Shown here one piece after another: positions 9,007 to 18,565 of a DNA stretch of 64,000 nucleotides (position 1 is the stretch's first letter; the number at the start of each line of letters is the position of its first letter). The notes beneath the pieces are model-generated. The model saw nothing but the letters and a program-made list of their open reading frames with translations. It was not told the DNA's origin and searched no databases. This DNA is from Tsukamurella asaccharolytica (GTDB lineage: Bacteria > Actinomycetota > Actinomycetes > Mycobacteriales > Mycobacteriaceae): the NCBI RefSeq assembly GCF_007858435.1, contig NZ_VIGW01000012.1, forward strand, positions 1 to 64,000, given 5' to 3'. The position numbers were made by a program, and so were the translations under genes.

Positions 9007-10092
9007 ATGCCCTCCATGCCCTCCTTGCCCCGGCCCGGAACCGGGCGCCGCGAGGCCCGCGAGACGGATGTCCCGGACGTCCCGGTGCCGGTGGCCCGCG
9101 CCGTCGTCGACTGCGGCGCCTACGTCGACGGGGTGCGCCTCCCCGGCCGGTTCGGCTACGTCGAGGCGATCGAGGAGGTCCGGCGCCGCGGCGAGGGCTT
9201 CGTCTGGGTGGGCCTGCTCGACCCCGACCAGCATCAGATGGACGAGGTGGCGAACGTCTTCGGACTGCACCCGCTGACCGTCGAGGACACTCTGGTGACG
9301 CACACCCGGCCCAAGGTCGACCGATTCGACGACACGCTCTTCCTCATTCTCAAGACCGTGAACTACGTCGGCCACGACCGCTCCGGCCCGATGGCGCGCA
9401 TCGTCGAGACCGGCGAGGTCATGGTGCTCGTCGGGCCCGACCATGTGATCACCGTGCGGCACGGCGACCACGGCAGCCTGCGGCGCGTGCGCCGCAACCT
9501 CGAGTCCAACCCGGAGCTCCTCACACGCGGGCCGTCGGCGGTGATGCACGCCGTGGCCGACCACGTGGTGGACACCTACGTCGCGGTCTCGGACCTGCTC
9601 GAGGACGACATCGACCGGGTCGAGGAGGACGTCTTCCGCGCCGGCGCGCGCACCGAGGTCGACGAGATCTACCAGATCAAGCGCGACATCGTGGAGCTGC
9701 GCCGCGGCATCCACCCGCTGTCCCACGCACTCAAGCGCCTGACCTGCGATTTCAGCGACATCATTCCGCACGAGATCCAGCGCTACTTCTCCGACGTACT
9801 CGACCACCAGGCGATGGTCGCCGACCAGGTGGAGGCCTACAACGACGTGCTGAGCTCACTGATCGACGCGGCCGTCGCGAAGATCGGCATGCAGCAGAAC
9901 GAGGACATGCGCAAGATGTCCGCCATCATCGGCCTCGTCGCCGTGCCCACGATGATCGCCGGCGTGTACGGCATGAACTTCGACTTCATGCCGGAGCTGC
10001 ACTGGCGGTACGGCTACTTCATCGTGCTGGCGATCATGCTCGTCGCCTGTCTCGGCCTGTACGTGGTCTTCCGCAGGATCAGGTGGCTCTAA
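9007..10092 (+). CDS. corA: CorA-type magnesium/cobalt transporter
   Basis: 361 residues: a large cytosolic N-terminal domain followed by two C-terminal transmembrane helices. The hallmark G-M-N motif sits at residues 322-324 in GVYGMNFDFMPEL, at the end of the first membrane helix, where it forms the pore's outer selectivity loop. The protein forms pentameric channels importing Mg2+ (or Co2+/Ni2+). The C-terminus is positively charged (FRRIRWL), as in the family. A TATTAT box 7 bases before the ATG suggests a leaderless mRNA; no Mg-sensing leader RNA is possible in that arrangement. The 3' end overlaps the convergent SUFU gene by 4 bases. Confidence 0.95.
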   Translation: MPSMPSLPRPGTGRREARETDVPDVPVPVARAVVDCGAYVDGVRLPGRFGYVEAIEEVRRRGEGFVWVGLLDPDQHQMDEVANVFGLHPLTVEDTLVTHTRPKVDRFDDTLFLILKTVNYVGHDRSGPMARIVETGEVMVLVGPDHVITVRHGDHGSLRRVRRNLESNPELLTRGPSAVMHAVADHVVDTYVAVSDLLEDDIDRVEEDVFRAGARTEVDEIYQIKRDIVELRRGIHPLSHALKRLTCDFSDIIPHEIQRYFSDVLDHQAMVADQVEAYNDVLSSLIDAAVAKIGMQQNEDMRKMSAIIGLVAVPTMIAGVYGMNFDFMPELHWRYGYFIVLAIMLVACLGLYVVFRRIRWL

Positions 10093-10697
10093 CCGGCGTC
10101 GTGCACCGCGCGCACCGCGGGCCGTCCGGGGTCGGCCGGGTCGATGCCGGCCTCCGCCCACGCTTCACGCAGCGCCGCGGCCCCCTTGAGCCGCACCCAG
10201 GCCGCCTCGTTGGCGGTGATCGGGTCGGCGCGCAGGAACCGCACCGGCTCGCCGTCCGCGCGCGCCAGGTCGGGCACCGCCGACTCCCCCAGTAGGACCG
10301 CCGTGAACGGCGCCCCCGCCCACAGTGGGGCGCCGAGGTCGACGAGCGCATCGGGCGCGAGTACCAGCCCCTCGACGGCCGGGGTCGCCGCCAGGATCGC
10401 CAGCGAGCGGTGCACGCCGTCCAGCGCAGCACCAGGCCCGTCGGCGGCGGGGCTCAGCTCCAGCACGACTTCGGCGCGCGGGCCGTCCTCGACGGTGAGC
10501 AGCGCGTTCGGGTCCGTCATCGCGTGCCGCGAGCAACCGACGCTCGCGAAGGCCACCAGCGGCTCCCCCACCCAGCGCTGGATCGTCATCGGCTCGAGCC
10601 CGAGGAAGGTGACCGACGCCGACGCGGGCGGCGCGAAGCCGCGGTCCGCGTAGTGCTCGGCGAGGTGCGCCCGGACGGCGTCGACGACGGAGGTCAC
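10089..10697 (-). CDS. SUFU (suppressor of fused) domain protein
   Basis: 202-residue cytosolic protein. The C-terminal segment with the pattern PITANEAAWVRLKGAAALRE, and the central VLLGESAVPDL, match bacterial suppressor-of-fused-like domains, whose role in bacteria is not settled (some are immunity proteins of polymorphic toxin systems, many are stand-alone). GTG start at 10697. It is the last gene of a minus-strand run that begins at lpqY, with a 25-base gap from the ParB-like gene. No toxin gene is adjacent, so an immunity role is not supported here. Confidence 0.7.
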   Translation of the reverse strand: MTSVVDAVRAHLAEHYADRGFAPPASASVTFLGLEPMTIQRWVGEPLVAFASVGCSRHAMTDPNALLTVEDGPRAEVVLELSPAADGPGAALDGVHRSLAILAATPAVEGLVLAPDALVDLGAPLWAGAPFTAVLLGESAVPDLARADGEPVRFLRADPITANEAAWVRLKGAAALREAWAEAGIDPADPGRPAVRAVHDAG

Positions 10698-10722
10698 GGG
10701 TCCCGATCCTACGGACGGGCCG

Positions 10723-11589
10723 TCAGAAGAAAGTGCCGGGTCGCCGGGGCGGGTTCTGCGCGGAGACCTCGTCGATGATCTCGTGGCTCCACTCGTGCTT
10801 GCGGACCAGGCGATACCGCTCGCACGCGACGAACAGGTAGACCTCGGCGTCGGTGGAGGCCTCCATGATCCCGGCGGCGCGGGCCATCTCGATCACGGGC
10901 GCGAACTCCTCGTCGTACCACCGGCCGGCGACGACGGCGCGCGAGAGGTACTCCCCCGCCTCCTGGATCAGACGGAAACCCCAGGCCTCCACCGATTCCG
11001 CGAGCACGGAGTAGTCCCAGGCGTTGGTGAACCGGATCCGCTCGCGCGCGGCCCCACCCAGGGGCACCCGCTCGAGGAACAGCCGCCGGTGGTCCTTGAG
11101 CAGCAGATCGGAGCGCACCGCGATCCCGCCCGAGCCGATCCGCGTGACGACCTCGGTGACGTCGGCGTCGATGGTGCTGAAGCCGCGCGCGAAGGCGATC
11201 GACACCCGATGGTGGCCGTCGACGACGAAGTACAGGTCGCCGACCTTCTTCAGCTCGACCGGCGGCATGGCTTCTCCCCGCCGCTGCGCCGCCGCCAGCC
11301 GCTGCCACCGCGCGCGCAGCGCCGGCGAGCGGGGCCGGAAGTGGCGGTCGAAATCGCGGGTGCGGTCCACGCTGCCGACGATCCGCGCGACCGGCACCAC
11401 CTGCAGCCCCAGTGCGCGCTCGGTGACGAAGCCCAGCGCGGAGACCACCTCGTCGTAGGGCAGCACCTCGTTGACGTCGCCGGGCTGCCCGCGCACCCAG
11501 GCCGCGAGGCGGGCGATGTTCGCGCGCCGCCGCGACCGCTCGAAATCGGTGCGGGCGTCCTCGTCGGGGAATCCGGTGTCACGCGCCAC
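10723..11589 (-). CDS. ParB-like nuclease-domain protein, function unknown
   Basis: 288 residues. The recognisable part is a ParB/sulfiredoxin-like core near residues 105-140 containing MPPVELKKVGDLYFVVDGHH followed by RVSIAFARG. The V-D-G-H-H-R signature corresponds to the nucleotide-binding G-x-x-R box of ParB-type CTPases/nucleases. There is no helix-turn-helix DNA-binding domain as in true ParB, and no parA partner. It starts inside the 3' end of the metallophosphoesterase gene (11-base overlap), so expression of the two is probably coupled. I do not recognise a specific function. Confidence 0.65.
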   Translation of the reverse strand: MARDTGFPDEDARTDFERSRRRANIARLAAWVRGQPGDVNEVLPYDEVVSALGFVTERALGLQVVPVARIVGSVDRTRDFDRHFRPRSPALRARWQRLAAAQRRGEAMPPVELKKVGDLYFVVDGHHRVSIAFARGFSTIDADVTEVVTRIGSGGIAVRSDLLLKDHRRLFLERVPLGGAARERIRFTNAWDYSVLAESVEAWGFRLIQEAGEYLSRAVVAGRWYDEEFAPVIEMARAAGIMEASTDAEVYLFVACERYRLVRKHEWSHEIIDEVSAQNPPRRPGTFF

Positions 11590-12253
11590 GCCGCCGCTCC
11601 TTCACGCCGTAGGTCCCGGGGCTCCCCGGGGTGATCTCGAAGTACGTGTACCCGACGGTGTTCAGCACCGGCACGCCGTCGATCTCGCGATCCGGTCCGG
11701 GCCGGCCGTAGGGGTGCACGTGGCCGTGCACGAAGACCTGCGGCCGCAGGCCCGCGACCAGCCCGCCCAGCGCCGCCAGCCCGCGGTGCGGGCCGTCGTC
11801 CCCGTCGCCCACGCCGCGGGCGGGCGAGTGCGCGAGCACCACGTCGACGGTCCGCCGCCGGGCCGCGAGCCGCAGCCGCCACGCCCGCCGCGCCGCCTGC
11901 GCCTGCGTCCACTGGTTGGGGCCGCCCCGGTAGCGGATCGACCCGCCGAGGCCGGCCACCGTCAGGCCGGCGACGGTGACGACCCGCCCGTCGGCGTTGA
12001 TCCCGCCCCGCGGGCCGGGCGGCTCGCACGGCAGGCCGCCGCGCACGTAGCCGCCGCGCGTGCGGCGGTACCCCGAATGATCCGGGTCGTGGTTGCCGGG
12101 CACGAAGACACAGGGCGCGCCGTACCGGTCGACGAGCGATTCCAGATACGCGCCGGGCAGGTCGCCGGCCCCGAGGATCAGGTCGGGACGCAGTGTCGAC
12201 GAGGCCAGGACCAGGCCCGGCACCTCCTCGTCGCTGACGGCGAGCACCCGCAT
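11579..12253 (-). CDS. Metallophosphoesterase (calcineurin-like)
   Basis: 224-residue hydrolase with most of the calcineurin-like metal motifs in order: GAGDLP (~28-33), GNHDPD (~53-58), LAHSPARG in the middle, and HGHVHPYG near residue 175. The usual first motif D-x-H at the N-terminus is replaced by S-D-E-E (residues 7-10), so one metal ligand differs from the canonical set. The substrate is unknown. Starts 9 bases after the sugC stop and overlaps the ParB-like gene, extending the trehalose transporter operon. Confidence 0.82.
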   Translation of the reverse strand: MRVLAVSDEEVPGLVLASSTLRPDLILGAGDLPGAYLESLVDRYGAPCVFVPGNHDPDHSGYRRTRGGYVRGGLPCEPPGPRGGINADGRVVTVAGLTVAGLGGSIRYRGGPNQWTQAQAARRAWRLRLAARRRTVDVVLAHSPARGVGDGDDGPHRGLAALGGLVAGLRPQVFVHGHVHPYGRPGPDREIDGVPVLNTVGYTYFEITPGSPGTYGVKERRRGA

Positions 12254-12262
12254 CGAGAAGAC

Positions 12263-13444
12263 CTACAGGGCCAGGTTGCGCCCGGTCGCAGCGTCGAAGA
12301 CCGCGATCTTCGTCGGGTCGTAGTAGAGGTCGACGTCGGCGCCGCGGGTCGCGGTCGAATCGGCCGACAGGCGCGCGACGACCTCGTCGACGCCGGCGGG
12401 CGGGGGCAGCTGCTGGCCGGTACGCAGGTCGCCGAGGACGTCGGTGCGGGCGTCGTCGGGGGCGACGGCGAAGTGCACGAACTTGTCCGAGCCCATCGAC
12501 TCGAGCACGTCGACCCGCGCCCGGAAGGTGAGGCCGCCGACGCGCTGGTTCGGATCCAGCAGGCGGGCGTCCTCGAAGTGCTCGGGACGGATGCCGACCA
12601 CCACGTCGCCGGTCTTGTTCCCGGCGGCGGAGGCCTTGTCCGCCAGCTGCGGTGCGTCGAGCAGCAGGATCTCGCCGAGTGCCGTGTCGATGCCCACCGA
12701 CGTGAGGCGGCCGGGCACGAGGTTCATCGCGGGCGAGCCGATGAAGCCCGCGACGAACAGGTTGTTCGGGCGGTCGTAGAGCTCCTGCGGGGCGCCGATC
12801 TGCTGCACGTCGCCGCCCTTGAGCACGACGACGCGGTCGCCGAGGGTCATGGCCTCGGTCTGATCGTGCGTCACGTAGACCATGGTGGTGCCGAGGCGCT
12901 TCTGCAGGCGGGAGACCTCGGTGCGCATCTGCACGCGCAGCTTCGCGTCGAGGTTCGACAGGGGCTCGTCCATGAGGAAAGCCTTGGGGCTGCGGACGAT
13001 CGCGCGGCCCATCGCGACGCGCTGCCGCTGGCCGCCCGAGAGCTGCGACGGGCGGCGGTCGAGATGCTGCGTGAGGTCCAGCGTGCGGGCGGCGTCCTCG
13101 ACCTTCGCGGCGACCTGATCCTTCGGCAGCTTCGCCAGCGTGAGCGGGAAGGCGATGTTCTCGCGGACCGTCATGTGCGGGTAGAGCGCGTAGGACTGGA
13201 AGACCATCGCGATATCGCGATCCTTCGGCGCCTTCTCGTTCACCCGCTCGCCGCCGATGCGCAGCTCGCCGGAGGAGATGTCCTCCAGACCGGCGATCAT
13301 GTTGAGCGTGGTGGACTTGCCGCAGCCCGACGGGCCCACCAGGATCACGAACTCGCCGTCGGCGATCTCCAGGTTGATGTCGTTGACGGCGGTGGAGCCG
13401 TCGGGGTAGGTCTTCGTGACGTGGTCCAAGGCGATATCGGCCAT
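12263..13444 (-). CDS. sugC: Trehalose ABC transporter ATPase SugC
   Basis: 393-residue ATP-binding subunit of the LpqY-SugA-SugB-SugC importer, which recovers trehalose released during mycolate transfer at the cell wall. Walker A GPSGCGKST is at residues 37-45, the signature LSGGQ at 135-139, Walker B ending in LMDEP with Asp159-Glu160, and the switch His in YVTHDQTEA. A C-terminal OB-fold regulatory domain (MalK/UgpC type, from about 240) follows. I chose ATG 13444, preceded by GAGGAG. Last of the four transporter genes; 29 bases separate it from sugB. Confidence 0.95.
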   Translation of the reverse strand: MADIALDHVTKTYPDGSTAVNDINLEIADGEFVILVGPSGCGKSTTLNMIAGLEDISSGELRIGGERVNEKAPKDRDIAMVFQSYALYPHMTVRENIAFPLTLAKLPKDQVAAKVEDAARTLDLTQHLDRRPSQLSGGQRQRVAMGRAIVRSPKAFLMDEPLSNLDAKLRVQMRTEVSRLQKRLGTTMVYVTHDQTEAMTLGDRVVVLKGGDVQQIGAPQELYDRPNNLFVAGFIGSPAMNLVPGRLTSVGIDTALGEILLLDAPQLADKASAAGNKTGDVVVGIRPEHFEDARLLDPNQRVGGLTFRARVDVLESMGSDKFVHFAVAPDDARTDVLGDLRTGQQLPPPAGVDEVVARLSADSTATRGADVDLYYDPTKIAVFDAATGRNLAL

Positions 13445-13473
13445 GTGATTGCTCCTCGAATACTTTCTCGGCG

Positions 13474-14307
13474 TCAGCCCTTGACCGCGCCGGAGGTGAG
13501 TCCGGCGACGATCCGTCGTTGGAAGATCAGGACGAAGATGATGATGGGGATGGTGACGATCACGGCGGCGGCCGCGATCGACCCGGTGGGCGTCTCGAAC
13601 TCCGAGCTGCCGGTGAAGTTGGTGATCGCCACGGGGGCGGTGGTCGACGCGTCGGTCGCCGTCAGGGTGAGGGCGAACAGCAGGTCGTTCCAGCAGAAGA
13701 TGAACACCAGGATCGCCGCGGTCACCACGCCGGGCGCCGCGAGCGGCGCGATCACGCGGCGGAAGGCCTGGGAGGGAGTGGCGCCGTCCATCTTGGCGGC
13801 CTTCTCCAGCTCCCACGGGATCTCGCGGAAGAACGCCGAGAGCGTGTACACCGTGAGCGGCAGCGCGAAGGTGATGTACGGCAGGATCAGGCCCGGCCAG
13901 GTGTCGAACAGGCCGAGCTTGCGCTCGATGTTGAACAGCGGCGTGATGAGCGAGACCTGCGGGAACATCGCGATGAGCAGCGCCGCGCCGACGAACAGCT
14001 TCTTGCCGGGGAAGTCCAGCCGCGCCACCGCGTAGGCGGCGAACATGCCGATCGCCACCGCGATCACGGTGGAGATCAGCGCGATGCCGATGGAGTTGAT
14101 GAGCGGGCGGACGAAGCCGGCGCCCTCGAAGATCGCCGTGTAGTTCTCGGTCGTGAACGCCTTCGGGATGAAGCTGCCGTCCGCGATCGACGAGGTGGGC
14201 TTGAGCGAGAGCGAGATGATCCACAGCACCGGGATCAGGGCGTAGAGGATCACCAACAGATCGATGACACCCCAGCCGAGCTTCTTACCGACGGAACCTT
14301 GAGCCAT
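13474..14307 (-). CDS. sugB: Trehalose ABC transporter permease SugB
   Basis: 277-residue MalG-type inner-membrane permease with six predicted membrane helices. The cytoplasmic coupling (EAA) loop is visible as [20 protein letters not shown] followed by IAPLAAPG, which docks on SugC. The first helix after [20 protein letters not shown] is the family's N-terminal helix. ATG 14307 is preceded by GGGGGA. It follows sugA with an 8-base gap. Confidence 0.94.
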   Translation of the reverse strand: MAQGSVGKKLGWGVIDLLVILYALIPVLWIISLSLKPTSSIADGSFIPKAFTTENYTAIFEGAGFVRPLINSIGIALISTVIAVAIGMFAAYAVARLDFPGKKLFVGAALLIAMFPQVSLITPLFNIERKLGLFDTWPGLILPYITFALPLTVYTLSAFFREIPWELEKAAKMDGATPSQAFRRVIAPLAAPGVVTAAILVFIFCWNDLLFALTLTATDASTTAPVAITNFTGSSEFETPTGSIAAAAVIVTIPIIIFVLIFQRRIVAGLTSGAVKG

Positions 14308-14315
14308 GTCTCCCC

Positions 14316-15251
14316 CTACCGTCGATCGCCGGAGTCGGAACCCGGCACCGAGGTGCCGAACGCCTTGACGAAGATGAACGCGATGACCGCGACGCACAGG
14401 AAGATCAGCACCGAGATCGCCGACCCCACGCCCAGGTTGAACGCCTTGAACAGGTTGTTGTACCCGAGGATGGAGACCGAGCCGGTGCCGTTGCTGCCCT
14501 TCGTCAGAATGTAGATGTTGTCGAAGATGCGGAAGGCGTCCAGCGTGCGGAACAGCAGCGCCACCAGGATCGCCGGCTTCATCAGCGGGATCGTGATCTT
14601 CACCAGGCGCGTCCACGGGCCGGCGCCGTCGAGCGCGGCGGCCTTGAGCAGGTCGTCCGGCACCAGGGCCAGGCCCGAGAGCAGGAGCAGCGCCATGAAG
14701 GGCGTCGTCTTCCACACCTCGGCCAGGATGATGATCGCCACGGACGGCCACTGCTCGGTGAGCGGCGCGCTCCCGTCGGGCAGCAGGCCGGCGAGGTAGC
14801 CCGTCTCCGGGGTCCAGGCGTAGTACCACGAGAACGCGGCGACCACGGTGACGATGCCGTACGGGATCAGCACGACGGTGCGTACCAGCCCGCGACCGAC
14901 GAGCGTGCGGTGCATGACCAGCGCGATCGCCATGCCCAGCACGAACTCGATGACCACCGAGACGACCGTGATCAGCGAGGTCATGCCCAGCGCCTGCCAC
15001 CAGTAGCCGTCCTGCAGCACCGTCAGGTAGTTGGTGAGACCGATGAACTCGTCCTGGCCGGGGTAGGCGAGCGAGGACTTGTGCAGGCTCAGCCAGAAGG
15101 CGTACAGGATCGGGTACGCGGTGACGAGGAGCATCACCAGCGCCGCGGGGGCGATGAGCAGCAGGCCCAGCTTGCGCTCGGCGCGGCGCCCCTCGCTCTC
15201 CGGGGTCGCGGCCTCGATCCGCTCGGGAGCGGGCTTGGTCGGAGTGGTCAC
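14316..15251 (-). CDS. sugA: Trehalose ABC transporter permease SugA
   Basis: 311-residue MalF-type permease with an approximately 25-residue cytosolic N-terminus, then membrane helices from [20 protein letters not shown] onward. The EAA coupling loop reads [20 protein letters not shown] followed by [12 protein letters not shown] start at 15251 overlaps the lpqY stop by 4 bases (GTGA), so translation is coupled to the binding protein. Forms the channel together with SugB. Confidence 0.94.
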   Translation of the reverse strand: MTTPTKPAPERIEAATPESEGRRAERKLGLLLIAPAALVMLLVTAYPILYAFWLSLHKSSLAYPGQDEFIGLTNYLTVLQDGYWWQALGMTSLITVVSVVIEFVLGMAIALVMHRTLVGRGLVRTVVLIPYGIVTVVAAFSWYYAWTPETGYLAGLLPDGSAPLTEQWPSVAIIILAEVWKTTPFMALLLLSGLALVPDDLLKAAALDGAGPWTRLVKITIPLMKPAILVALLFRTLDAFRIFDNIYILTKGSNGTGSVSILGYNNLFKAFNLGVGSAISVLIFLCVAVIAFIFVKAFGTSVPGSDSGDRR

Positions 15252-16699
15252 GGGACCAGCCCCTTTCCGTCCATCGCCTTCTGCGCGGCGGCGGTCAGTT
15301 CATCGGCCAGCGTCTCCGGATCCCAGGAGCCGACGGGGGCCAACTTGGCCTGCAGCAGCGTCGACATCGCCTGGTACTGCGGCGTGATCGGGCGCACTGC
15401 GGCGGTGGCATCCTGCAGCTGGTCGCGGATGAGCGAGGCCATCGGATAGGCCTTGCGGAACTCCGGATCGTCGTACAGCTTCGCGAGGATCGGCGGGGTG
15501 CCGCCCTTGACGGCGTACTTCCGCTCGGCGGCCTCGTTGGTGAGGCAGGCGAGGGCGTCGAAGGCCTGCTTCTCGTACCGCGTTGTCTTGGTGACGGCGA
15601 AATTGATACCGCCGACGGTGGTCTTCGCCGGCCTGCCCGCCATCACCGACGGATACGGCGCGAAGTCGAACTTCTGGCGCGTGAGCGCGTTGATCTCGTT
15701 GAGCTGCGCCACCGTGGGCGACGGCGGGTTCTCCGCGTCCTTCGGCGGATTGAGGAGCGCGTCGAACTTGGTGAGCTCGGTCAGGTACGGCACCTCGCCG
15801 GCGGCGCCGTTCTGCTGCGCACTGGCGAAGACGAAGGGCCAGTTGACCTGGAAGATCGCCTTGCCTGTCTCCATCCCGAGCCGGGAGGCGTTCTCGTCGA
15901 GCTGCGTGAACGACGGATCGCGGCCGGGCGCGGTGGCCACGGCCTTCATGATCGACAGCGCCTTGACGGTGGCGGCGCGGTGCTCCGGCGTGTCGGTGAG
16001 CGTCACCGTCTTACCGTCGTCGGCGACCATCCGGCCGCCCGCGCTCTCCAGCAGGGAGTTGAACCAGACGACCACGCCCTCGTACTGGGCGGCCTGCGCC
16101 TCGATCTGGGTGGGCCCGCCGAGCTCGCCCGACTTCTTCGCGTACTCGACGACCTGGTCCCAGGTGAGCCTGGGCGGCTGGTTGCCGATCTTGCGGCCCA
16201 GCACCTTCTCCAGGGCGTCCTTGCGGTACCAGAGCAGCTGCGTGTTGGTCCACGCCGGCGCCGCGTACTGCCGGTCCTGCCACATCGCGGTCTTCAGCGG
16301 GCCGGCGAGCACCGTCTTCGCGGCGCCCTCCGAGATCGACTCGGGCACGGGCAGGATCCAGCCGGCCTCGGCGAACTCGGCGGTCCAGTTCACGTCCAGG
16401 GTGACGATGTCCATGGTGCGGTCGTTGCCGTTGGCGCGGCGGGCGATCTGCAGCCGCTGGTCGTCGGCCTGCTTGGGCAGGGCGTGCCCCACGACCTTGT
16501 ACTCATCGGTCGAGCAGTCGCCGGCGACCTCCTTGACCGTCTTCGCGCCGTCCGCCACGGCGTAGACGTTCAGGGTGATGCCGCCACCCTCGGCGCCGCA
16601 CCCCGCGAGCAGGGTCACGGCCATCGTCGCCGTGAGTCCCACCGCCGCGGCGCGCGTGCGCCGCCGGCTACCGAGCCGCGTTCTCCGTCGTGTCGTCAC
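15248..16699 (-). CDS. lpqY: Trehalose-binding lipoprotein LpqY
   Basis: 483-residue exported lipoprotein, the substrate-binding component for trehalose. A strongly basic N-terminus ([15 protein letters not shown]) precedes a hydrophobic stretch and the lipobox LLAGC with Cys34. The mature part is a family-1 extracellular solute-binding protein with the usual two lobes; the stretch [20 protein letters not shown] is typical of sugar-binding members. The GTG at 16699 is preceded 6 bases upstream by AAGGAGG. First gene of the operon, with a recognisable promoter about 40-70 bases upstream. Confidence 0.94.
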   Translation of the reverse strand: MTTRRRTRLGSRRRTRAAAVGLTATMAVTLLAGCGAEGGGITLNVYAVADGAKTVKEVAGDCSTDEYKVVGHALPKQADDQRLQIARRANGNDRTMDIVTLDVNWTAEFAEAGWILPVPESISEGAAKTVLAGPLKTAMWQDRQYAAPAWTNTQLLWYRKDALEKVLGRKIGNQPPRLTWDQVVEYAKKSGELGGPTQIEAQAAQYEGVVVWFNSLLESAGGRMVADDGKTVTLTDTPEHRAATVKALSIMKAVATAPGRDPSFTQLDENASRLGMETGKAIFQVNWPFVFASAQQNGAAGEVPYLTELTKFDALLNPPKDAENPPSPTVAQLNEINALTRQKFDFAPYPSVMAGRPAKTTVGGINFAVTKTTRYEKQAFDALACLTNEAAERKYAVKGGTPPILAKLYDDPEFRKAYPMASLIRDQLQDATAAVRPITPQYQAMSTLLQAKLAPVGSWDPETLADELTAAAQKAMDGKGLVP

Positions 16700-16740
16700 G
16701 CCGCCTCCTTCGCCGCCCCCGACCGGTGGCGTCCGCTCGA

Positions 16741-16769
16741 AAGCTAGCCGACGCGGCCGGTGAGGTGAA
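16741..16769 (-). promoter_or_regulatory. Candidate promoter of the lpqY-sugABC operon
   Basis: On the minus strand TTCACC (16769-16764) is separated by 17 bases from TAGCTT (16746-16741). This predicts a leader of about 35 bases carrying the strong AAGGAGG ribosome-binding site of lpqY. Confidence 0.5.
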
Positions 16770-16781
16770 CCACATTCGGCA

Positions 16782-17519
16782 TTATCGTGCCAGAGAGGAT
16801 GCCAAGTCGTTCATCACCTCACTGAACTCGGCGTCCGGGTCCACCTGGAGGCCCAGGGTGCGGGCGGCACCGTCGAGCACGAACCACGTGACGTCCGTGA
16901 GCGATTCGACCACCTCCGCACGGGTGCGGCCGCGGACGGCGGCCTCGCCCCGTACCCAGCTGGTGAGCGTGCCTTCGACCATCGTGAACACCACGAAGGG
17001 CACGCCGGCGAACGCCGCCGGATCCAGGCCGGTGAGGGCGGCGAGGCCGTCGATGGTCTGTTCGGCCCTGGCGACCACGCGGTGCCGGAGTTCGCCGATC
17101 GCGTCCGGCGCCACGGGGACGCCGTCCGGGGCCGCGGCGTCCGTGGGGCCGGCGCGCAGCAGGTCGACGAGGCGCGGATTGTCCTGCATCCAGGTCGCGG
17201 CGCTGGCGATCGAGCGGCGCAGGATCTCCCGCAGCGAGCCGGCGGAGACGTCGAGGTCGGCCTCGAGCTCCGCTGCGAATCGCTCGACGACGAAGCCGCG
17301 GAGCCCGCGGGCCAGGTCGTCCTTGCTCTTGAACTGTCGGTACACCACCGACTTCACGAGGCCCGCGCGCTCGGCGATGCTGCGCACGGGGATCGGGGCG
17401 CCGGGCTCCGACTCCTCCACGAGCTCCGCGGCCGCGCGCAGAATGAGGTCGCGGCGCTGCGAATTGTGGGCACGCCAGCGCAACTCGTAGCCGCTCTCGG
17501 GCTCGTGCGCGGTGACCAT
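16782..17519 (-). CDS. TetR-family transcriptional regulator
   Basis: 245 residues. The HTH lies at about residues 45-65 (PVRSIAERAGLVKSVVYRQF), followed by KSKDDLARGL, the family's helix 4. The C-terminal domain resembles the TetR regulators found beside oxidoreductase genes in mycobacteria. I chose ATG 17519; an in-frame GTG immediately after is an alternative. It lies 32 bases downstream of the AurF-type diiron gene on the same strand, so it is probably co-transcribed with it and may regulate it. Confidence 0.88.
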   Translation of the reverse strand: MVTAHEPESGYELRWRAHNSQRRDLILRAAAELVEESEPGAPIPVRSIAERAGLVKSVVYRQFKSKDDLARGLRGFVVERFAAELEADLDVSAGSLREILRRSIASAATWMQDNPRLVDLLRAGPTDAAAPDGVPVAPDAIGELRHRVVARAEQTIDGLAALTGLDPAAFAGVPFVVFTMVEGTLTSWVRGEAAVRGRTRAEVVESLTDVTWFVLDGAARTLGLQVDPDAEFSEVMNDLASSLAR

Positions 17520-17551
17520 ACCGCGTGATGTTACGCCCGCGGCGGCGTGCC

Positions 17552-18553
17552 TCAGCCGGCGATCTGCGCGGGCCGCGTGGGCTCGCCGCGGTACCGCGCC
17601 CTGTGACCGTCGATCTTGAGCAGCTTCCACATGAGCTTCCCGAAGGGCGTCATGAGGCCCAGTTCGTCGGCGAGGGCACGCATCTCGGCGAAGTAGTCGT
17701 TCAGCAAGGCGCGCGCCGTCGGGCCGCGCCAGAAGGCCTCCCGCTTGACCTCACGCGGGACATCGAACCGTTCGAAGAAGGACTTCGGCGGGGTGAAGAT
17801 CTCCCCGACCAGCCAGCGCATCGCGAGCGGGAAGGCGAAGGCGCAGATCCGCTTCTGCCGCTTCGTCATATCCTGCAGGTGGGCGTGCAGGAACTCGTGG
17901 GCGAAGGAGATGTGCCGCGCCTCCTCGGCGACGTGGATCTCCATGGTGCGCAGCACGAGTGGCGGGACCTGGCCACCGTGCCGCATGATCGCCTTCTGGT
18001 AGTGGTCGATCGGCTCCTCGCCGCCGAGGATGCCCATGAACAGGATCACGTGGGCGTAGCCGCCGAGCACGCCGATCATCGGCGACGCCCGCCGGAACCA
18101 CTTCCGCATTCCGGGGACGTCCACGTCGATGCGGTTGACGAGCTCCTGGAACATCTGGATGTGGTTGCACTCCTCCGTCATCTCGTGGAGCGAGTAGCGG
18201 AACTCCGGCGAATGATTCGGGAGCTTCATGATGTACTGCATCATTCCGCGGATCAGGATGGACTCGAAGGCCGCGCCCACCTTGATGGTGTTCGCCATGC
18301 GCCACTTCCCGATCTCGATGCGGCGCTCCAGCGGCAGGTCGCGGTACCACTGCGTCGCGCCGAGCGAGTCGAGCGTCGGCGGCAGCACCCAGCGCGGGTC
18401 GTTCGGGTCGAGCGTCAGCTCCGGCGCGTCCCAGTCGATGTCGAGGAACGGGTCGAACCGGCGGTACACCGATCCCTCCGACAGGTCTTCCAGCACGTCG
18501 CGGTAGCCCTGCTCCAGCTCGCGCCGGCTCACACGCCCCAAGATGTCCGCCAT
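17552..18553 (-). CDS. AurF-type diiron oxygenase family protein
   Basis: 333-residue all-helical protein. Candidate iron ligands form the expected pattern: Glu97 in AAFESILIRG, Glu127-x3-His131 in EMTEECNHIQMF, and Glu210-x3-His214 in HVAEEARHISFAHE. This matches the AurF/p-aminobenzoate N-oxygenase family of ferritin-like diiron enzymes, many of which in actinobacteria have no assigned substrate. The ATG at 18553 is preceded by AAGGAGGA, one of the strongest ribosome-binding sites in the window. A TetR gene follows 32 bases downstream. No biosynthetic cluster surrounds it. Confidence 0.85.
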   Translation of the reverse strand: MADILGRVSRRELEQGYRDVLEDLSEGSVYRRFDPFLDIDWDAPELTLDPNDPRWVLPPTLDSLGATQWYRDLPLERRIEIGKWRMANTIKVGAAFESILIRGMMQYIMKLPNHSPEFRYSLHEMTEECNHIQMFQELVNRIDVDVPGMRKWFRRASPMIGVLGGYAHVILFMGILGGEEPIDHYQKAIMRHGGQVPPLVLRTMEIHVAEEARHISFAHEFLHAHLQDMTKRQKRICAFAFPLAMRWLVGEIFTPPKSFFERFDVPREVKREAFWRGPTARALLNDYFAEMRALADELGLMTPFGKLMWKLLKIDGHRARYRGEPTRPAQIAG

Positions 18554-18565
18554 GAGAGTCCTCCT

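Noticed and set aside
10089-10697. SUFU protein as immunity gene of a polymorphic toxin
   Set aside because: No secretion-domain or toxin gene adjacent; neighbours are a ParB-like protein and corA.
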